40,060 nt of DNA, from positions 1 through 40,060 of the forward strand of contig DATKMY010000139.1 of assembly GCA_035541655.1 (NCBI GenBank), in the 5' to 3' direction. Shown in pieces: positions 1 through 7,382 of this stretch. Source of the stretch: CAIWHR01 sp035541655. GTDB taxonomy: Bacteria > Pseudomonadota > Gammaproteobacteria > Burkholderiales > Casimicrobiaceae. A program made the translations under genes and the position numbers. Every line of letters starts with the position of its first letter. The stretch's first letter is position 1. The notes under the pieces were generated by a model, which was not told where the DNA came from, did no database searches, and saw only the letters and a program-made list of their open reading frames with translations.

Positions 1-324
1 GACGATCTCGATGATCGTGTGCGTCGACTGCCAGCCGTCGCCGATCGCGGGATTGAACACGCGGACGCGCGCCTGCCCCGGTTCCCTCTTGCGCGCGAAG
101 TTCCAGTGCGAAAGCGCGGCGCCGTAGAGGTCCGCCGGCGATCGCTCGTCGAGGTCCTCGGGATCGACCTGGCTGAAATAGCGCGCGACGAAGGTTCCGA
201 TCGTGTCGCGCTGCGCGCCCGCGAGGCGCTTGGCCACGAGATCGAGCACCTGGTCGAGCCGCGCCGTGCCCGACGCTTCCGCATTGACCGCCGTATCCGC
301 TGTGATCGTCATCCGAGTCGCCAT
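1..324 (-). CDS. NAD-dependent glutamate dehydrogenase, large (~1600-residue) type, N-terminal part
   Basis: Open reading frame running off the left edge, so only the first 108 residues are present. The ATG at 324 is preceded by GGAGGC at 331-336, a good ribosome-binding site. The residues include RYFSQVDPEDL and, further on, RVRVFNPAIGDGW followed by STHTIIEIV. This pattern (a predicted HxxxA/PG segment, then VRVFNP and a T-I/V-V/I-E-I-V block) is the conserved N-terminus of the bacterial NAD-specific glutamate dehydrogenase of about 1,600 residues (GdhB in Pseudomonas, PF05088 family). That enzyme oxidatively deaminates glutamate to 2-oxoglutarate in amino-acid catabolism. The catalytic domain lies beyond the window, so activity cannot be judged. 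It is transcribed away from the tRNA-Leu gene. Confidence 0.82.
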   Translation of the reverse strand, partial: MATRMTITADTAVNAEASGTARLDQVLDLVAKRLAGAQRDTIGTFVARYFSQVDPEDLDERSPADLYGAALSHWNFARKREPGQARVRVFNPAIGDGWQSTHTIIEIV

Positions 325-462
325 TCTCGAGCCTCCCGGCCGTCGGGGGGGTCATCGTACCGCGATTCCCGGGCGCTGCTCGTTACGCGGGAGCGACGGT
401 TTCCGCGATAATTGCGTTTTCTGTCGCCGGGGCGCGCTCGCTGCAGCGCGTTTCGGACCCGC

Positions 463-549
463 GCCGGGATGGCGGAACTGGTAGACGCAGCGGACTCAAA
501 ATCCGCCGGTAGCAATACCGTGGGGATTCGACTTCCCCTCCCGGCACCA
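463..549 (+). tRNA. tRNA-Leu (anticodon CAA)
   Basis: Class II tRNA of 87 nt. The acceptor stem pairs 463-469 (GCCGGGA) with 539-545 (TCCCGGC), followed by discriminator A546 and a genome-encoded CCA at 547-549. The anticodon stem GCGGA/TCCGC encloses the 7-nt loop CTCAAAA, giving anticodon CAA, which reads UUG. A long variable arm (GGTAGCAATACC) and a T-arm ending in GATTCGACTTC are visible. A perfect 10-bp GC hairpin follows at 555-580, but no U-run comes after it. A GATAAT box at 407-412 could be its -10 element, but no convincing -35 was found. Confidence 0.97.
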
Positions 550-554
550 CGATT

Positions 555-580
555 CGCCGGCCGCGCTCCGGCGGCCGGCG
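555..580. repeat. GC-rich hairpin just after tRNA-Leu
   Basis: Perfect inverted repeat: arms of 10 bp (555-564 and 571-580) and a 6-nt loop. It lies 5 nt beyond the tRNA CCA. It is not followed by a T-run on the plus strand (CCCC and then eight A follow), so it is not a standard intrinsic terminator. It may stabilise or end the tRNA precursor in a factor-dependent way. Confidence 0.5.
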
Positions 581-584
581 CCCC

Positions 585-616
585 AAAAAAAAGAACCTCC
601 GACAGCGCGGAGGTTC
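585..616 (-). terminator. Intrinsic terminator, leftward
   Basis: Perfect 9-bp stem (593-601 with 608-616) and a 6-nt loop. On the minus strand it is followed directly by eight U residues (plus-strand A585-A592). This is a textbook terminator for leftward transcription. There is no leftward protein gene between it and the rightward queA start at 895, so it implies a non-coding leftward transcript. Confidence 0.75.
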
Positions 617-800
617 GGAGAGTTGCCAGAGGAGTTGCTACTGCCGTCTCACCTTGCGGCAAGGCGAACGCCGACGGGAGAGGCGCGGCAGCGGCGAATG
701 CCGTTTCGGGATGTGCGCTGCTGCCAAGGTAACAACAGCGCGCTTCGGGCGCCCCCGCGGGCTCAGTATCGGTTCGCAGCCGCGATAATGCATTCCTCGT
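617..800 (-). ncRNA. Candidate small RNA ending at the 585-616 terminator
   Basis: Inferred from the strong minus-strand terminator with no protein gene upstream of it. The minus strand here can fold: GGCAGCAGCG and CGCCGCTGCC (plus 682-691 and 716-725) pair with one mismatch, and CCTTGCGGCAAGG (plus 652-664) is a perfect short hairpin. A CATTAT box (plus 787-792) could serve as a -10, which would give a transcript near 190 nt. The minus-strand reading frame through the region has no ribosome-binding site or recognisable protein. The size would suit 6S RNA, but I could not match the 6S consensus, so the class is unknown and the 5' end is a guess. Confidence 0.3.
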
Positions 801-894
801 GCCACGCTGATTAACGCCCGCTTTTTCAAGAGCTTGCATTGTCATCGACAACGCGCGCGGGCTCGAATGTAAACGCACCCGACATCCACGTTCG

Positions 895-1938
895 ATGCCG
901 CACCGATCCTTCACGCTGTCCGACTTCGACTACGCGCTGCCGCAGGACCTGATTGCCCAAGCGCCCGCGGCCGCGCGCACCGGGAGCCGCCTGCTTCACG
1001 TGGCCGGATCGGCGCTCGCCGATCTGCGCTTCGCCGACTTGGCGCAGCTCGTCGCGCGCGGCGATCTGATGGTGTTCAACGACACGCGCGTCGTGAAGGC
1101 GCGCGTGCATGCGCTGCGCCCGACCGGCGGAAGAGTCGAGCTCCTGCTCGAGCGTCCGCTGGGCGCGAGCGAGGCGATCTTCCAGCTTCGCGCGAGCCAT
1201 CCGCCGCGCGCGGGCGGCGTGCTGCTGTTGCCGGGCGGCACGCGCGCGACCGTCGTCGAGCGTGACGGCCGCTTCTTCCATCTGCGCTTCGACGGGACCG
1301 AGTCCGTGCTCGCGTTTCTCGACGAGCACGGCACAGTGCCGCTGCCGCCGTACATCGCACACGCTGCAAGCGACACCGACGCCGAGCGCTATCAGACCGT
1401 GTACGCGCGCCATCCCGGAGCGGCGGCGGCACCGACCGCCGGACTGCATTTCGACTCGGGGTTGCTCGGCACGCTCGAAGCGGCCGGGGTCGAGTTCGCG
1501 TACGTCACGCTGCACGTCGGCGCGGGAACGTTTCAGCCGGTCGACCGCGAGGACCTCTCACGCCATACGATGCATGCGGAGCGCTACCGGATTCCCGGTG
1601 AAACCGCGGCCGCGATCGCCAGGGCGCGTGCGCGCCGCGCGCGCATCGTCGCCGTCGGAACGACGAGCCTGCGCGCGCTCGAATCGGCGGTGGACGAGGA
1701 CGGCCGGGTCGCGGCAACCGAAGCGGAGACGCGGCTCTTCGTCACGCCTGGCTACCGCTTCCGCGCCGTCGATCGACTGATCACCAATTTCCATCTGCCA
1801 AAATCCACGCTGCTGATGCTCGTCAGCGCGTTCGCCGGCTATGAGAACATCCGCGCGGCTTATGCGCACGCGATCGCCGGACGCTACCGCTTCTACAGCT
1901 ACGGCGACGCGATGCTGCTGGAGAGCGAGTGCGAGTGA
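895..1938 (+). CDS. queA: S-adenosylmethionine:tRNA ribosyltransferase-isomerase QueA
   Basis: 347 residues, the usual family length. QueA transfers and isomerises the ribose of SAM onto preQ1 in tRNA, giving epoxyqueuosine, the step after Tgt. It is a cytoplasmic enzyme. Family blocks are present in order: FNDTRV (61-66), HPGAAAAPTAGLHF (173-186), HVGAGTFQPV (207-216), TTSLRALES (256-264) and ITNFHLPKSTLLMLVSAFAG (296-315), ending in the typical YSYGDAMLL. The ATG at 895 is chosen because it gives the standard start; no clear Shine-Dalgarno lies before it. It is followed 138 bp later by tgt on the same strand, the common pairing for queuosine synthesis. Confidence 0.97.
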   Translation: MPHRSFTLSDFDYALPQDLIAQAPAAARTGSRLLHVAGSALADLRFADLAQLVARGDLMVFNDTRVVKARVHALRPTGGRVELLLERPLGASEAIFQLRASHPPRAGGVLLLPGGTRATVVERDGRFFHLRFDGTESVLAFLDEHGTVPLPPYIAHAASDTDAERYQTVYARHPGAAAAPTAGLHFDSGLLGTLEAAGVEFAYVTLHVGAGTFQPVDREDLSRHTMHAERYRIPGETAAAIARARARRARIVAVGTTSLRALESAVDEDGRVAATEAETRLFVTPGYRFRAVDRLITNFHLPKSTLLMLVSAFAGYENIRAAYAHAIAGRYRFYSYGDAMLLESECE

Positions 1939-2064
1939 GCGAGGCGGGCGAGCGTCGGCGGCCAAGGCCCGCAGCGCGCGTCGCCGAGCGACCGAGCCGC
2001 GGCCGCAGGACCATTCGATACCGGGGCGAAGGCCGCCGCGGCGCGCGAACGCAAGCGCGTGCGA

Positions 2065-2070
2065 TAGACT
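2065..2070 (+). promoter_or_regulatory. Possible -10 box (TAGACT) before tgt
   Basis: TAGACT ends 6 nt before the tgt ATG at 2077. If used, the mRNA would start at or next to the start codon. No -35 match is evident. It is listed because the same hexamer recurs before purB, acs, fum and the livK-like gene. Confidence 0.22.
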
Positions 2071-2076
2071 CTCCCG

Positions 2077-3192
2077 ATGAAATTCGCGCTGACCGCCACC
2101 TCCGGTGAAGCCCGGCGGGGCAGCCTCGCGCTCGCGCACGGGACGATCGAGACGCCGGTGTTCATGCCGGTCGGAACTTACGGCACGGTGAAAGCGATGT
2201 CGCCCGCCGAGCTCGCCGACCTCGGCGCGCAGATCGTGCTCGGCAACACCTTCCACCTGTGGCTCCGACCCGGCGTCGAGGTGATCGCCGCGCACGGCGG
2301 GCTGCATCGCTTCATGGGCTGGACGAGGCCGCTCCTCACGGACTCCGGCGGCTTCCAGGTGTGGAGCCTCGGACCGCTGCGCAAGGTGCGCGAGGACGGC
2401 GTGGCGTTCGCGTCACCGGTCAACGGCGATCGGCTGCTGCTCACGCCCGAGATTTCGATGCAGATCCAGCACGCGCTCGCCGCGGACATCACGATGGTAT
2501 TCGACGAATGCACGGCGTACCCGGCGACTCGCGACGAGGCGGCGGCTTCGATGGAGCTCTCGCTGCGCTGGGCGCGCCGCTCGCGTTCGAAGTTCGACGC
2601 GCTAGGCAATCCGAACGCGCTCTTCGGAATCGTGCAGGGCGGCATGTTCGACGACTTGCGCGACGCCTCGCTCGCCGGGCTCGATGACATCGGCTTCGAC
2701 GGCTACGCGATCGGCGGGATGTCGGTCGGCGAGCCCAAGGAGGAGATGCTCCGGGTGCTCGGTCACGTCGGTCCGCGGCTGCCGGCCGATCGTCCCCGGT
2801 ATCTGATGGGCGTCGGCACACCCGAGGATCTGGTCGCCGCAGTCGCGTCCGGCATCGACATGTTCGATTGCGTGCTGCCCACGCGCAACGCGCGCAACGG
2901 CCATCTCTTCACCCGCTACGGCGACATCAGGATCCGCAACGCGAAGCATCGCGCCGACACGAGGCCGCTCGACGACGCCTGCGACTGCTACACCTGCGCG
3001 AACTTCACGCGCGCCTACCTCCACCACCTGCAGCGCATCAACGAGATACTCGGCGCCCGGCTCAACACGATCCACAACCTCCACTACTATCTGTGGCTGA
3101 CCCGCGAGATGCGCGAAGCGATCGCGGGCGGCCGCTTCGCGGTCTGGGCAGCCGGGTTCCGGCGCGAGCGCGCTCGCATGGTAGAATTATAA
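2077..3192 (+). CDS. tgt: tRNA-guanine transglycosylase (queuine tRNA-ribosyltransferase)
   Basis: 371 residues, close to the E. coli enzyme. It swaps guanine-34 for preQ1 in tRNAs with GUN anticodons. The predicted nucleophile and partner aspartates sit in TDSGGFQVWSL (Asp89) and FDCVLPTRNARNGHLFT (Asp264). Substrate-pocket blocks VFDECTAYP (141-149), GIVQGG (184-189) and YAIGGMSVGE (210-219) are intact. The zinc site is complete: Cys302, Cys304, Cys307 (CDCYTC) and His333. It lies between queA and yajC-secDF in the conserved proteobacterial order. No Shine-Dalgarno is evident before ATG 2077. Confidence 0.98.
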   Translation: MKFALTATSGEARRGSLALAHGTIETPVFMPVGTYGTVKAMSPAELADLGAQIVLGNTFHLWLRPGVEVIAAHGGLHRFMGWTRPLLTDSGGFQVWSLGPLRKVREDGVAFASPVNGDRLLLTPEISMQIQHALAADITMVFDECTAYPATRDEAAASMELSLRWARRSRSKFDALGNPNALFGIVQGGMFDDLRDASLAGLDDIGFDGYAIGGMSVGEPKEEMLRVLGHVGPRLPADRPRYLMGVGTPEDLVAAVASGIDMFDCVLPTRNARNGHLFTRYGDIRIRNAKHRADTRPLDDACDCYTCANFTRAYLHHLQRINEILGARLNTIHNLHYYLWLTREMREAIAGGRFAVWAAGFRRERARMVEL

Positions 3193-3273
3193 GTTAACCA
3201 TTCGCCGCCCCGGCAAGGTCCGGCGGCCCGGCCGCGCCCCGCCATGCGCGCGCCTTCAGCGGAGGATCACAAC

Positions 3274-3612
3274 GTGTTGATCGACCTCTTGATCACTTCG
3301 GCGCACGCGCAAAGCGCGCCCGCCTCGCCATTCGGCGGCGACCTGATGACATTCCTGCCGATGATCGCGATCTTCGTCGTCTTCTACTTCCTGCTGATCC
3401 GGCCGCAGCAGAAAAAGGCGAAGGAAGCGAAGGCAATGCTCGATGCGCTGCAGAAGGGCGACGAGGTGGTGACGTCCGGCGGTATCCTCGGCAGGATCTC
3501 GAAGATCAGCGAACAGTACGTGACGGTCGAGGTTGCCGACAAGACCGAGCTCACGGTGCAGCGCGGTGCGATCTCGCAGCTGCTGCCCAAGGGCACGATC
3601 AAGGCACTGTGA
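3274..3612 (+). CDS. yajC: Sec translocon accessory subunit YajC
   Basis: About 112 residues, a single-pass inner-membrane protein of the SecDF-YajC complex that assists SecYEG. An in-frame ATG at 3244 exists. The GTG at 3274 is preferred because GGAGG at 3261-3265 lies 8 nt upstream and the product then has the normal YajC length. The membrane segment (about residues 26-42, MTFLPMIAIFVVFYFLL) is followed by the hallmark RPQQKKAKE. The soluble part contains GDEVVTSGGILGRI and ends QLLPKGTIKAL, as usual for the family. It is followed by secD and secF. Confidence 0.95.
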   Translation: MLIDLLITSAHAQSAPASPFGGDLMTFLPMIAIFVVFYFLLIRPQQKKAKEAKAMLDALQKGDEVVTSGGILGRISKISEQYVTVEVADKTELTVQRGAISQLLPKGTIKAL

Positions 3613-3706
3613 CGGCCGCCTCCAATCACGCGCGCTTCGCGCTTCGCGCCTCGGCCTCGCGCCTGGCAAGCCGCGAGCGACCTCCGGCCCCCTGGCTTCC
3701 CGCGCC

Positions 3707-5569
3707 ATGAATCGCTATCCGCTCTGGAAGTACCTGATCATCGCCGTCGCGCTGCTCGCCGGCATCGTCTACACCGTCCCCAATTTCTTCCCCGAGGTCC
3801 CCGCCGTCCAGGTGTCTTCGTCGAAGGCCGGCGTGAAGATCGACGCCGGGCTGCAGAGCTCCGTCGAGGACGCGCTCAAGGGAGCATCGATTCCCTTTCA
3901 CGGCGATGCGCTCGACCCGACCGGCATCAAGGTGCGTTTCGCCGACCTCGAGACGCAGCTCAAGGCGAAGGACGTGCTCCAGGAGAAGCTCGGCCCCAAT
4001 TACATCGTCGCCCTGAACCTCCTTTCCGCCTCGCCGGAGTGGCTGACCGCGATCGGAGCGAAGCCGATGTACCTCGGCCTCGATCTCCGCGGCGGCGTGC
4101 ACTTCCTGCTGCAGGTCGACATGAAGGCCGCGCTCGACAAGGCCGGCGACCGCTACACCACCGACGTCCGCTCGCTGCTGCGCGAGAAAAAGGTTCAGTA
4201 CTCCGGCGTCGCGCGCGAAGGCCCGAACGTCGTCGTGCGCTTTCGCGAAGACACCGAGCGGCTGAAGGCGCGCAACGAGATCGAGAAGGCGTTCCCCGAT
4301 CTGCAGCTGCGCGACGCCGATGCCGGCGGCGAGCTACGGCTCGTCTCCGGATTGAAGCCGGAAGCGCAGAAGCGCATCCAGGACGGCGCCGTCCAGCAGA
4401 ACATCACGATCCTGCGCAACCGCGTCAACGAGTTGGGCGTGGCCGAGCCGATCGTCCAGCAGCAGGGCGCCGACCGCGTGGTCGTCCAGTTGCCCGGCGT
4501 TCAGGATACTGCGCGCGCGAAGGACATCCTCGGACGGACGGCCTCCCTCGAGATCCGCATGGTCAACGAGGACCCGGGCGCACTCGAAGCGGCCCTCGGC
4601 GGTCAGGTTCCGTTCGGCAGCGATCTCTTCACCGAGCGCAGCGGCGCTCCGGTCCTCGTGCGGCGCCAGGTCGTGCTGACCGGCGACCGTATCAACGACG
4701 CGCAGCCCGGCTTCGACTCGCGCAACAACGAGCCCGCCGTCCACGTCAACCTCGACGGCACCGGCGCGCGGATCTTCAAGGAAGTCACGCGCGAGAACGT
4801 CGGCAAGCGGATGGCGATCGTGCTCGTCGAGAAGGGCAAGGCCGAGGTGATCACCGCGCCGGTTATCCGCGAGGAGATCGGCGGCGGCCGCGTTCAGATC
4901 AGTGGCCGGATGACCACGCGCGAGGCGAACGACATCGCGCTCCTGATGCGCGCCGGCGCGCTCGCCGCGCCGATGGAGATCGTCGAAGAGCGCACCGTCG
5001 GCCCCTCGCTCGGCAAGGACAACATCGACAAGGGGTTCAAGTCGGTGTTCTACGGCTTCATCGTGCTCGCGCTGTTCATGTGCGCGTACTACCAGCTGAT
5101 GGGGCTGATCTCGGCGTTCGCGCTGTCGGTCAACCTGATGCTGCTGGTCGCGCTGCTCTCGATGCTGCAGGCGACGCTGACCCTTCCCGGCATCGCGGCC
5201 ATCGCGCTCACGCTCGGCATGGCGATCGACTCCAACGTGCTGATAAACGAGCGCATCCGCGAGGAGCTGCGCTGGGGCGCGACACCGCACGCGGCGCTCA
5301 ACGCCGGCTACGAGCGCGCGTTCGGCACGATCCTCGACTCGAACGTGACCACGCTGATCGCCGGCATCGCGCTGCTCATATTCGGCACGGGCCCGGTCCG
5401 CGGCTTCGCGGTCGTCCACTGCCTCGGCATCATGACGTCGATGTTCTCGGCGGTGTTCGTCTCGCGCGGTATCGTCAACCTGATCTACGGCGGCCGCAAG
5501 CACCTCTCCAAGATCTCGATCGGCCAGGTGTGGCGGCCTGCCGCGACGGCGGGCGTGCCCGCGAAGTGA
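3707..5569 (+). CDS. secD: Protein translocase subunit SecD
   Basis: 620 residues, matching the E. coli length of about 615. SecD is an RND-superfamily inner-membrane protein that uses the proton gradient with SecF to pull proteins through SecYEG. The first membrane segment is at about residues 8-27 (KYLIIAVALLAGIVYTV). The periplasmic P1 domain has LGLDLRGGVHFLLQVD (about 123-138). The C-terminal membrane domain has GMAIDSNVLINERIREE (about 504-520), with the conserved Asp of the SecD/F proton path. The ATG at 3707 is chosen because the open frame upstream overlaps yajC and has no SecD-like sequence; no clear Shine-Dalgarno is visible. secF starts 39 bp downstream. Confidence 0.97.
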   Translation: MNRYPLWKYLIIAVALLAGIVYTVPNFFPEVPAVQVSSSKAGVKIDAGLQSSVEDALKGASIPFHGDALDPTGIKVRFADLETQLKAKDVLQEKLGPNYIVALNLLSASPEWLTAIGAKPMYLGLDLRGGVHFLLQVDMKAALDKAGDRYTTDVRSLLREKKVQYSGVAREGPNVVVRFREDTERLKARNEIEKAFPDLQLRDADAGGELRLVSGLKPEAQKRIQDGAVQQNITILRNRVNELGVAEPIVQQQGADRVVVQLPGVQDTARAKDILGRTASLEIRMVNEDPGALEAALGGQVPFGSDLFTERSGAPVLVRRQVVLTGDRINDAQPGFDSRNNEPAVHVNLDGTGARIFKEVTRENVGKRMAIVLVEKGKAEVITAPVIREEIGGGRVQISGRMTTREANDIALLMRAGALAAPMEIVEERTVGPSLGKDNIDKGFKSVFYGFIVLALFMCAYYQLMGLISAFALSVNLMLLVALLSMLQATLTLPGIAAIALTLGMAIDSNVLINERIREELRWGATPHAALNAGYERAFGTILDSNVTTLIAGIALLIFGTGPVRGFAVVHCLGIMTSMFSAVFVSRGIVNLIYGGRKHLSKISIGQVWRPAATAGVPAK

Positions 5570-5608
5570 CGACGCTCCGACCCCGTCCAACCCCGAATAC
5601 CGATCACC

Positions 5609-6550
5609 ATGGAATTCTTCCGGATCAAGCGCGATATCCCGTTCATGCGATACGCGCTCACGTTCAACGTGATCTCGGTCGTCACGTTCGTGCTCGCCGT
5701 GTTCTTCCTCGTCCACCGCGGGTTGAACTTCGGCGTCGACTTCCGCGGGGGCACGCTGATCGAGGTCACCTACGGCCACGCTGTCGACTTCAACCGCGTC
5801 CGCGCGGCGATCGACAAGCTGAACCTCGGCGAATATTCGGCGCAGAGCTTCGGAAGCTCCGACACCGCGCTGATCCGTCTTCCGCTCAAGGAGGGCGTTT
5901 CCAGTGCGCAACTCTCCGAGCAGGTGATGGGGGCGCTGCGCGCCGACGACGCTTCGGCGAAGCAGCAGCGCGTCGAGTTCGTCGGCCCGCAGGTCGGCAA
6001 GGAGCTCTACGAGAACGGCGCGCTCGCGTTGCTGCTGGTCTCGCTCGGAATCGTCGGCTACCTCGCGCTGCGCTTCGAATGGCGGTTCGCGATCGCGGCG
6101 ATTGTCGCCAACCTGCACGACGTCGTGATCATCCTCGGCTTCTTCGCGCTGTTTCAATGGGAATTCTCGCTTCCGGTGCTCGCGGCGGTGCTCGCCGTCC
6201 TCGGCTATTCGGTCAACGAGTCCGTCGTGATCGCCGACCGGATCCGCGAGAACTTCCGCAAGATGCGCAAGGCGACGGTGGTGCACGTGATCGACAACGC
6301 GATCACGAGCACGATCTCGCGCACGATCATCACCCACGGCAGCACGCTGATGATGGTGCTCTCAATCCTGTTCTTCGGGGGCGAGACGCTTCACTATTTC
6401 GCGCTCGCGCTGACGATCGGCATTTGCTTCGGCATCTACTCGTCGGTGCTGGTGATGGCGCCGCTCGTGATGTGGATGGGCGTCTCGCGCGAAGACCTCG
6501 TGAAGCCCGAGCGCAAGGCCGGCGTCGAGGGCGAGAAGATCCTTCCGTAG
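5609..6550 (+). CDS. secF: Protein translocase subunit SecF
   Basis: 313 residues, the normal size. It is an inner-membrane partner of SecD with six membrane segments. The first spans about 16-34 (ALTFNVISVVTFVLAVFFL), followed by the periplasmic FGVDFRGGTLIEV. The family signature YSVNESVVIADRIREN lies at about 199-214 and carries the polar residues of the proton path. The conserved SRTIITHGSTL block follows at about 236. It sits 39 bp after secD, which indicates one transcript from tgt or yajC onward. An inverted-repeat element starts 10 bp after its stop. Confidence 0.97.
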   Translation: MEFFRIKRDIPFMRYALTFNVISVVTFVLAVFFLVHRGLNFGVDFRGGTLIEVTYGHAVDFNRVRAAIDKLNLGEYSAQSFGSSDTALIRLPLKEGVSSAQLSEQVMGALRADDASAKQQRVEFVGPQVGKELYENGALALLLVSLGIVGYLALRFEWRFAIAAIVANLHDVVIILGFFALFQWEFSLPVLAAVLAVLGYSVNESVVIADRIRENFRKMRKATVVHVIDNAITSTISRTIITHGSTLMMVLSILFFGGETLHYFALALTIGICFGIYSSVLVMAPLVMWMGVSREDLVKPERKAGVEGEKILP

Positions 6551-6560
6551 TGCGCAAAAG

Positions 6561-6680
6561 CCGGGTCAGAGACGATTTCCGGGCGTAAGTGACGAGCGTG
6601 AGGTCAGGGACGACCTTGTTGCGTAGGCGTGCGGCGAAGATGCCAGCGGCGCACGGGAAAGAACGTCGTTTCTGACCCCG
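6561..6680. repeat. REP/MITE-like inverted-repeat element
   Basis: The left arm begins CGGGTCAGAGACGATTTCC (6562-6580). The right arm (6656-6680) reads, on the minus strand, GGGGTCAGAAACGACGTTC followed by TTTCC, so the ends form an imperfect terminal inverted repeat. A third, palindromic copy of the core, AGGTCAGGGACGACCT, lies inside at 6601-6616. No transposase gene is present. GGGTCAGAGACG-type ends are common near Y1/REP-associated transposases in proteobacteria, so this may be a non-autonomous copy. It fills almost all of the secF-dedA gap. Confidence 0.5.
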
Positions 6681-6687
6681 CCGTTCC

Positions 6688-7356
6688 GTGCTGACCACGC
6701 TCATCTACTCGCTGCTCGCGCTCGACCGGACGGTCGCGCAGATGGCCGCGCAGCACGGGCAATGGCTCTATCTGATTCTCTTCCTCGTGATCTTCGCGGA
6801 GACGGGGCTCGTCGTGTTCCCGTTCCTGCCCGGCGACTCGATCCTGTTCATCGCGGGCACCGTCGTGGCCACGGCCGATCTCAACGTCCACCTGCTGGTC
6901 GCAGTGCTGATCGCGGCGGCGATTCTCGGCGACACGATCAATTATTCGATCGGCCACTACATCGGGCCCCGCGCGTTCGAGAAACCCGATTCGCGCTGGT
7001 TCAGGCAGGAGCACCTGCGACGCACGCAAGCGTTCTACGACCGCTACGGCGGCGTCACGATCATCATCGGCCGCTTCGTGCCGATCATCCGGACGTTCGC
7101 GCCGTTCCTCGCCGGCGTCGCCGGTATGACCTACGCGCGCTTTCTCTCCTTCAACGTCATCGGTGCGGTGGCGTGGATCGCCTCGCTCGTCTACGCGGGA
7201 TACCTGTTCGGCAACATCCCGTGGGTGAAGAACAACCTGACGCTGATCGTCTTCCTGATCGTTGGGGTATCGCTGATACCGGCGATCACGACATTCCTGC
7301 AGGAGCGCCGCGCCGCGCGCACGGCGAAAGAATCGACCGCGCAGCGCGAGCGCTGA
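6688..7356 (+). CDS. DedA-family (VTT domain) membrane protein
   Basis: 222 residues with several membrane segments. DedA/VTT proteins are inner-membrane proteins implicated in lipid-carrier flipping and membrane homeostasis; the substrate here cannot be told. Hallmarks are FAETGLVVFPFLPGDSILF (about 32-50), GDTINYSIGHYIG (about 79-91) and GRFVPIIRTFAPFLAGVAGM (about 128-147), with the re-entrant acidic and arginine motifs typical of the family. The start is GTG at 6688, with no obvious Shine-Dalgarno; the preceding 120 bp is the inverted-repeat element. The C-terminus is charged and cytoplasmic. It converges with purB, whose stop lies 26 bp away. Confidence 0.92.
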   Translation: MLTTLIYSLLALDRTVAQMAAQHGQWLYLILFLVIFAETGLVVFPFLPGDSILFIAGTVVATADLNVHLLVAVLIAAAILGDTINYSIGHYIGPRAFEKPDSRWFRQEHLRRTQAFYDRYGGVTIIIGRFVPIIRTFAPFLAGVAGMTYARFLSFNVIGAVAWIASLVYAGYLFGNIPWVKNNLTLIVFLIVGVSLIPAITTFLQERRAARTAKESTAQRER

Positions 7357-7382
7357 AGCGCTACGCACCCCCTCGCCTTCCG

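Larger units (their letters stand above)
550..894. other. Gene-poor stretch between tRNA-Leu and queA
   Basis: 345 bp without a convincing protein gene. It holds the GC hairpin at 555-580, the leftward terminator at 585-616, and the foldable segment 617-800. It also holds a GATAAT box at 784-789 that could be a -10 for queA, with a leader near 100 nt. No preQ1-type riboswitch was recognised before queA. Confidence 0.6.

Noticed and set aside
555..580. GC hairpin after tRNA-Leu as an intrinsic terminator
   Set aside because: It is followed by CCCC and A residues on the plus strand, so no U-run exists.
617..720. tmRNA-like tag (AFALP) on the minus strand
   Set aside because: No stop codon follows the peptide, and tmRNA ends and conserved acceptor sequence are missing.
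4039..6588. Very long open frame (849 codons) over secD-secF in another frame
   Set aside because: Arg/Ala/Gly-rich shadow of secD and secF with no family signature; typical of high-GC DNA.
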